A DNA stretch of 64,000 bases from assembly GCA_942490925.1 (NCBI GenBank), contig CALNYX010000017.1:62001-126000 (forward strand), read 5' to 3'. This document shows, one piece after another, positions 31,756 to 40,700 of this stretch. This stretch comes from CALNYX01 sp942490925. Its GTDB lineage: Bacteria; Chlamydiota; Chlamydiia; Chlamydiales; JAAKFR01. The notes below the pieces were generated by a model. That model was not told where the DNA came from. It saw only the letters and a list, made by a program, of their open reading frames with translations, and made no database searches. The position numbers and the translations under genes are program-made. Every line of letters starts with the position of its first letter. Position 1 is the first letter of the stretch.

Positions 31756-34700
31756 TTAGTCGAGCTTTTCTAGCTTACTGAGCTTGCGCCTCCGGCTAGC
31801 CTCTATAGTCAGACAGATGATAATTAGTCCTCCACCAGAGGCTGTGATGCCGATGATGGCACCTTGGCTAAGCTTGTGTACAATGACCTGACTCCAGGAA
31901 GTAGAACCAGCGAACATCAGAGCACCAAAGATCAAAGCGACACCTCCAAGAGAGCTCACAGCGATAAGTGTGATCTTTAGATTACGCGAGTTGGCATGAC
32001 AACCAAGGATTTGAATTTTCTGACGCTGCTCAGGTCCTAGAAGTGGCAAAGTATTTGGTTTTGTGTGAATAAGTTGAGCATTGGTTAGGGCTTGCAGAGC
32101 TTCTTGTACATTGATTAATCCGATTTGAGCTGGAGTCAGTTGTCTGCGTTGTGCATTGGAGAGGTTATGCGCTTGGTTGACATTGATGTGCGCAAGTTGA
32201 GCGTCGGTTAGGACTTGCAGTGCCTCTTGGGCATCGATCTGTCCAATTTGCTGCTGTGAGAGACGATCTCGTTGTTCATCAGTCAGTCTATGAGCCAAGT
32301 TAACATTGACGTGGACGAGTTGTGCATTTGAAAGCGCTTGAAGAGCCTCTTGGGCATCGATCTGTCCAATTTGCTGCTGTGAGAGACGATCTCGTTGTTC
32401 AACAGTCAGTCTATAAGCCAAGTTAACATTGATATGTGCGAGTTGTGCATTTGAAAGCGCTTGAAGAGCCTCTTGGGCATCGATCTGTCCAATTTGCTGC
32501 TGTGAGAGATGATCTCGTTGTTCAACAGTCAGTCTATGAGCCAAGTTAACATTGATATGTGCGAGTTGTGCATTTGAAAGTGCTTGAAGAGCCTCTTGGG
32601 CATCGATCTGTCCAATTTGCTGCTGTGAGAGACGATCTCGTTGTTCAACAGTCAGTCTATGAGCCAAGTTAACATTGATATGTGCGAGTTGAGCATTTGG
32701 AAGTGCTTGCAGAGCTTCTTGGGCATCGATTTGTCCAATTTGAGCTGGAGTCAGTTGTCTGCGTTGTTCAACGGAGAGGTTGTGCGCTTGGTTGACATTG
32801 ATATGAGCGAGATGAATATCGAAGAGAAATTGAAAAGTCAGAGGGGAATCTATTTGTCCAATTTGGGCAGGTCTAAGGCGAAGTTTGTGTGTATGAGTAA
32901 GATGGTACAAGTAGTTTGGGTTGATATGGGGAAGTTGTGTGTCTGGTATAGCTCGAAGTGCCTCTCTAGAATCTATAGCCCAGATTTGCTGAGGCTTAAG
33001 GGCTTTATACTGCTGGGGTGTGAGTCGATACGCTAAGTTAGGGTTGATATGCGCTAGCTGCTCATCGGGGAGTGCTTGGAGGGCTGCTGCCTCGGCAAGG
33101 TCACAAATAAATTGAGGGGGGAGCTGTGCAAATTGCGCTCGTGCTAGTTTTGGAACGACTTGCGGATCGATGAATGGGAGCTGCTCTTCGGTTAGCGATT
33201 GCAATGCCTCTTCTGAGCTAATAGAGCGAATTTGCTCTTTTGTGAGTTGTTTGTGCTGCTCAGCTGTGAGATTGTGTGCATGGTTAGGGTTGATCTTTCT
33301 TAGTTGATCTGGAGTGATAAGGGCAAAGTGCTCGGCCTTGCTCATTTGGTAAAGCATTTTGCTGTCGACATTTGCTCTCTCATCTGGTGAGAGTAAGGGG
33401 AAGAGTTCAGGATCGTTGCAATTGGGAAGTTGATCAGGGCGAACAGTGAGTAGTCGACGTGCACTCTGAGGAGAAAGGGTGTTGATGTGATCTGATTTGA
33501 GCTGCACATCCTTGATGGGCTTGTCACGGAAGTCAAAACTTTCATCTAGTAACTGATTGAGTTGAACTTTGGAGAGGTGTCTGAATTTGCGACCGAGTGC
33601 TTTCACTTTGTCTAATGATAAACGGGGAATAAGTCTCTCGTTAAGCAGTTCTTCGCACTGATCTGCTGGCAATAGCTCGCACCACTCTTTATCTTCACTT
33701 TTTTTGATGAAGTCGGCAACGGGTTTTCCAGCTTGGTGAAGGGCAAAAATCAGCGCAGGCTGCATGAAGTCGACAAGGTTGTTGTCGCGCTCATACAGAG
33801 CAATTGCAACGTTTGTGTCTGTAACAGCGTTGATGCGTTTTCGAGGGATTGCGCTAGGAGACAAATAGTGAAGCTTTTCATCAGGAAGCTGAGCAATTAT
33901 ATCTTCGTTTGTTAAGAGGGCAAGTTGATCATCTGGGATGTACTGGGCTAGGCTAGGTGATAGGGCATCGACTCTTTGGATATGCGGCACAAGCGCGGGT
34001 GTGTTGATCTGTCCGATGCGGTCATCGAGAAGATCTTTAAGGCGCGCTGGGACTTTCTCAAGAAGTGTGTCAGGCAGTTTATTAAGCCCTTCTTTAGAAA
34101 CACCATTGAGCATTTGAGGTGTCACGGCTTCTAGCAGGTTCTCAGGAAGTGCGTAGAGGAGTTCGGGATGGACAGATGCCACCCAATCGCGACTTGGAAT
34201 GGCAGCAACCTGCGCACCACTCAGATTGTGGATCCAATTTTCACGAGGCATTATCTCAATGCTCTTGAGTGTTTCTATTGGAATATTGCGGATACAGGCA
34301 GTCGCTTCGACAAAAGGGGCTTGCTCAACGCTTACGCAGTTCATTTGCTGGCGGCTGAGTTTGGCGATGCGGTCGGGAGGAACAGCTTGAATCTGATCTT
34401 TCGTGACAAGAAAACGGATAAGGGCTGGCTTGACGTGAGCGACTTGCGCAGGTAAAACGTGTGGAACCTGTCTTTCGTTGAATCTAAAGATCGTTTTCTC
34501 ATCGGTAACAGCTTGGATTTCTGCGGGGTTAATTATTTGAGCATTCAGTAATTCTGCGCGCGCAACTGTCACAATCGAGCGGGGTTGTGTGGAAGATGTG
34601 GTGAGTAGTGAGCTCTTGTAGAGGCGGCTTCTCTCTTCAAAATGTTCTTGAAAGCGCATTATTAAAAAATCTTTCTTGGCAGTAGCCTGGCCTCCCTCCA

Positions 34701-37700
34701 GCCACATTTCGGCTTCTGTCATCAGTTTGAGGGATTGGAGGGGGGTGATGCGTCCTGCAAAAAAGTTGAGCTCGACAAGCCCGTGGCGTAGTGAGCTATT
34801 TTCCAGAGGCAGTGGCTCGGGATTACTTGCGTAAAGTTTGGTGCTAGGGGTCATTAACCAGACATTGAGTAGGTTCTGTTTTTTATAGGCTTGTTGGAGC
34901 TGCTCAGCAATTGCTTTTGCCTCTCGGACTGAGAGTAAAAGGAACGCAAAAGTATCGTCAGCACGTTGGAAGGCAAGGATTTGTGAGGCTGGGCGGTAGT
35001 GTGAGTGGAAGAGTGGAAGTAGCTCTTTTGTCGCAAGCAAGAAGTTGTGCGTTGCGCTGATCTTAGAGGTGAAAATCTGTGCAAAACGACTGTAGTACCT
35101 TCCACAATCTGTTCGTGTTTTTTCTATCGATTCTTTAAGGGTCTTGGTGTATTTATCAGGAAAGCACTCGACTATCTTTGCAATGGCGTCTGTATCATTA
35201 TACCACTCTATTTCATCTCTGCCACTGGCGGCTTTCTGACGCTGAAGGAGAGAAAGATTTTTTTCCATCTCTTTAGACATCTCGTGCTCAGCTTTTTGCG
35301 TTGTTTCTAGCTGAGTCTCTCTCTGCTGAAGCATCTCTGCTTGCAAATCAGCATGAGCATCTACCCGTTTATCTTTGATCTGCTGGACAAAAGTGACAAA
35401 GCCATTTTGATACCGTCTTGCACGCTTTAAAATGGCTTCAATATTATCTTTAATGATGTCAAAATCACCTTGAGGAGCATTTGGGTGGTGATTTTTCAGT
35501 GCTTGTCTAAAGCGCTTTAGCATTTGGTTAGCGTAGATTTTTAAACTCTCAAAGGTCGTGATTCTCTCGGCATTGCCAAAACATTGGCGGTAGAGATCAT
35601 CACCATTTTTAGGGAAGATTAGGTCATCATAAACAGATGTTATTGTCAGAAGTTCCCCGGTATTCCTAGCTGTAAGATGCTCACGATACTGTATTTTGAA
35701 GACTTCATTAATCATCTGTTTGTATGCGCGCAGCTGAGAGTCAGCTTTACTCCTTGCCTCATTGACAATAGCTGTGCGAATGATGAAATCAACAACATTC
35801 ATCCCTTCAGGGATCTGTTGTTTCAGTGTCGGGGAGAGGATGAAGTGGATCCGTTGTCGATTGAGAAAATCGCGTAATCGCATAGTTGTTTGTAGCAAAC
35901 TGCGCAATGTCATTGTCTCATCAAAAGTCATGTAGGCTTTGGCAAGCAGAGACATTGGGATATCTGTTCCCGTCGTTTGACGCTCAGGAAGGAAGACAAC
36001 GTACTGCTCTGGAGAATGGAGTCCTACTTTTCTCAATTCCAGAGCAGATGTATCTTCAATTGGTTTGTAGTCAACCGCATCGTCATTGAGGATCAACGCA
36101 GTGAATTGGTTAGCCTGCGTGCTTCCTTCTGGTTTATCAAAGAATAGTACAGCTCGCTGCTTACATCTGTGAGTTTGTAAAAAAGTGAGTATATGGGTAG
36201 CAATTTCGCGATTTGTCAAGCCACGTTTACTAAACAGAGCGGCTGCGTCAAAGATACCATCAGCAAAACGGTTTTCGTCTCGGTCGTAAAAGCTTTCGAG
36301 CTCTTTTGTGAGATCAGCTGGATCAAGCGTCACGCTTGTTGTCTCTGTTTTGCGCTCCATCATGCATTTCAAGATGCGTCCTTGTGAACCTGTATCTGGC
36401 AAGACGTTATCTGCAAGATTTGGAGGGTAGCTCTCGTGATTCCAGTCTGTTCCTGTCATCCCAGAAATTTCTCCAAATAGGGAAACAAAGCTTTGAGCTG
36501 TGCTTGAAAGGCGTGCAGCATGGTATGTGGCATAAATGTTGGCTGTTTCTGCTTCAAAAGCGAGACGGTTGTCAAGAGAGGTATTCACTGTGGCTGTTGC
36601 CTGAGTTAGCTTGACTGGATCTCGTACATCTATAAGATCAACGCCTGTGAGCTTTTTGAAGAGTTTTGCTTCAGCCGTATCGTGGAATTTCTCATCAGAA
36701 ATTTGCATCTGTGCATGAGCAAGCGATTCAAACTTTTCTGCAACATGGAGCACTTGCGACGCTTCCACACCCTCTTGCACAGCTAGCATCAAATGTTTGA
36801 CAAGCGCTTCATAGTGGTAAGCAAATTCGGTCTGTCCAGGTGTATCTGCAGCAAGGTAGGGGATGACCATGCCTGGTGTTTCTCGCCTTCCAGGCTGGGG
36901 TTTAAATCGTCCAAAATTCCGTCCTCCAGTCTGCCTAAAGGCTAGGGGCAATAGATCTTGGAAGAGGTGTTTGACAAGGCAGATGAGCTCTGCTGCCATT
37001 TTATCAGCGCTATCTTCTGAGGCGTGTAGTTGCTCAACTCGAATCCAAAAATCTTCACTCGGATTGATAGGCTCGTTACAGACAAATTTCACAAATGCCT
37101 CATGCAGCTCACGATTATCTTTGAGCTTTAACAAGCGTGAAGTTTCAGCAAGATGACGTGCTACAACAGGTGTAATCCGCTTCCAATCCTCTTCATTCAG
37201 GTGAGTCTGCTCTTTCTGCTGAAGGGCGAGATAGTCGTAGAGTGATTTTCCATCGATCTTCAATTCTTTTGAGCAGAGAATTTCAAAAATAGTCCGTGTC
37301 AGTGCAACTTTTTCAGGAATAATCTGGAGGGTCTCGCCGATCGGGAGTGTTACCTCTTTATCACTGCGCAATAAACTGTCGATCTCATCACCTAGCGCAG
37401 CAGCCCGACTCTTAAAGATCTCTAAGATTTTGTTGAGACGTCGTAGACGAGTGTTCATGTGTTTATCTGATATTTTCAAACTACGTGCTGTGATGGATCT
37501 TTCCAAATCAAAGAGCTGTACCATTTCAGGGCAAATGATCAAGAGTTTTTTCTGTGCCAGACTCTCTTCAAGTTCACCTAAAATCCAGCCCAATCGCTCA
37601 TTTGAAAGTTGTTCACGCGAATATTGAATTGTAAACACTTTCTGACCGAAACAGGTTCTTTGAGAGGTCTTAAGCGCATTTGCAACAGTGGAATATTGGG

Positions 37701-40700
37701 AGCTATCAACACAAAAAACAGGAAGTTTACCCATCTGAGCTGTGCGCCATGCCCAGAGGGGCGCAATCACTGCCGTCTTTCCAGATCCCATGGTCCTTGC
37801 CAAGATACAGGGGTTTTTTGCTATAGGAGAGAGCTTTGAAAGACTCTCTCTTTGGTCTACCCGCGGATGCTTTTGACTCGCGCGGGTAAACACGAGATAG
37901 TTCGAGCGTTGCTCATCACTAAAATCATTGAGATTGATTTTCAGAATCTCGATGATTTTCCCACAGTAGAGCTTGCGCATTTCAACGTGTTCATGAGTTG
38001 TATTACAAGCTTGAATCTTGACGGCCCACTCTTGCGCTTGGCAAACACGCCGCATATTGATCTGCAAAATTTCCCATTTGCCCATTAACTTGTAGATCTC
38101 AGAAGGATTGAGCGCAGGATTTGCCTCGAGAAAAAGCTTTTTATCTTTGCTCAGAAAGAGCTTTTCTAGGTCCCAAATTGTGAGCAGTTTAATTTTCCCC
38201 GATGAGAGCTCCAGCTCGCGATGCGCACGGGCAGCTCGATCAGCGGGAAGTTGATTTGCTTTTTCAAGAACCTCTACTTCAAGCTCTGAGATTTCCCTAT
38301 CCAGTTGGCCCCGTTTTGTTTCGAATTGCTCGATTAGCGCTGGAGGATCCTCAAGTGTGTAGTATGTTTTCTCTTTGAGTTGTCTCGTGCCAAGTTCATA
38401 GTCATCCTGAACAAGAGCCATCTCTTTGTTGACAGCCTGGCTATATTCTTCTGGGAATGTGATCTCTTCTAAGCCTGAGGGGAGAGGATTATCAGAAATA
38501 CGCACTGGCGTAGCCTCTACAAAGTATTGCAAAGCTCCTGTAAAAAATTTGTCAGTATCTTCAATGCAAGCATTTAAATTCGGCTGTTCGCGCGTAGGGG
38601 GTGGACGTCTTTTGATCTCAGATTGTCGATCTATCCCAATTCTAATTGGCTGCATTTGGGGAGGTTTGATAGCCTTCCTGCTGAAAGGTTTTATGACGTC
38701 CTTTTGTAGCCATAGACGGCTTTGACTACTTTCCCAATAAGATTCGGAAACAGGGGGGAACATTGGACCTGGCAGCTTATCAGAGTAATGAATGGCGTAG
38801 AGAACTAAGAACCAAGAATCACTCGAAATCCCGCTAGTTTTTTGATAACCAATCTGATTATTAGCAAAGCATTCAACCCACGCTTTTTGCTCTTTTGTTC
38901 CCTTCAGGGCATATTCCCAACACTTCCAGAAAACTAAGGAGCTATTCACGCTATTCACTTCTTTGAGATGCTTTTCGAAATCAAAAGGTTCTTTTTTGAG
39001 TTCCTTCTCTATCAGCTCGGTGAAAGGGGGCAGGTATATGTTGTGTGTAATATTGTAGTAATCATGTATTTGGAAGGGTGGGGCAAGGGAAACAGATCGT
39101 TCTGAATCTTCCCGTCTCTCAGAGCTTTTCAAGCTAAGGGCAGCGGCTCTTTGAGAAAAAAGCGTCTCGGACTTGGTAACTCTTCTAAAAAAGGTAATGA
39201 GCATTTTTTCGACTTCACGAGGTAAGGTCAGCGCATGCGGCACAGAACTTTCCATATTGAGGTAGCGTGTATAAAACTCATAGAGCTGAGTATGCCCCCC
39301 ACTGGTCCATTCTAGATCAGTTTGTAGTTGCTTTGAGAGCGCAATAGAAAAAGCTTTAAGAGCAAGAGCAATAGGGATTGGAGCATTATGTTGATGCAAG
39401 CTCGGATAGGCGGTAATAAAATCTAATAAGCGAAAGTCAAGGGCTGAGAGCGCATCGATTTGAGAGATGCGTTCAAGAAGCATATGCGCCTCTTCAAACT
39501 TCCGCTCGTGTATACGCAGATAAGCTAGGAAAATCACTCCTGCTGTATTCTGAGGAATCATCTGCTCATTTTCAAAGTCAAATTCGAGATAGATCCGTTT
39601 CTCAACTTGAAGAGCACGGTAATTTTCAGCTTGTAAAAGAGCCGCTTCTGTTGAAAAGGGCCTTGATTGCTTCGGATCTAAAGCCTCTGCAATGATGAGA
39701 ACTTTTTGTTTTTTTGTTGTTCGTTCAGTGAGAGTAATATATTGATCAATAGGTAGAAAGTGACTGGGTTTTTCTTGATCTAGAAAATAGCGGTTGTCGC
39801 CACCCCAGCAGATCCCCTCAGATGTTTTGTGAAAAGTGAGCACTTTACCATCGATCGAGAAGCAGCGTGGGAGCACAAGTTTTTCTAAAATGTGATCTGA
39901 AGAGCGATGATAGACTTCAATACAGAGTGAACAGTCTAAACAACTGAGGTCTTGATACTCCATTTCTTCCCATGCCGTTACAAAATGCTTGCCCAGCCTA
40001 AGATAACCAGGTTCAGATTGATCTATCGTTGCAACAGTTGTTTTCCAGTCATCTTCAGTTGAAATAACAAACTGTTGCTTATCAAGTCTAATCCAGTGAA
40101 AATAAGGAGCTCGAGACAGAGTAAAGGGAATCGAACCAGCAGTGAAACGCGGAATATAATCGCGTGGAATATAGTGATGCCACTGTCCATCTCGATAGAG
40201 TTGAATACTGTTGCTTAGAGATTTTGGATTTAGAATACGCATCTGACCATGCTTGGGATGGTCAAAGGTGTAGTAATGTCCTCCTTTGCTAAAAAAGGTA
40301 AACCTTTGTGAACCAAAAAGAAGGTTATAAATAGGATTACCCAACTCGAGATCCGGTGTACCTCGCGAGAGTTTTTGCTTCTCCTCAAACAACTGACCAG
40401 TCAAGAGGTTGAGTTGCCACTTGTCATATTCTAGGTGGAGGCGTCCTGGAGTTTTCATCCATATCGCTTCTTTTGGAATACGCATTGAGAGTCCCAATTG
40501 GCTACAGACTGCATTGGCTAGAGGGCTCCAACTAAATGTATCGTCAGACTCCCATTTTGTGAGTAGTGGACGCATCCGTGTACGCAGTAACTTCTCTAGA
40601 TAGAGATGACGTTTATCTGGATCAGATTGGAAAGAGAGCATGCCAAACCAACTCACCACGAGCTGTTCGAGAGGAGAGTCATCTGTATGGCGCATTAATT

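Noticed and set aside
32641..33036. Plus-strand ORF of 131 codons opposite the giant gene
   Set aside because: It is the antisense reading of the 123-bp coding repeats and has no ribosome-binding site.
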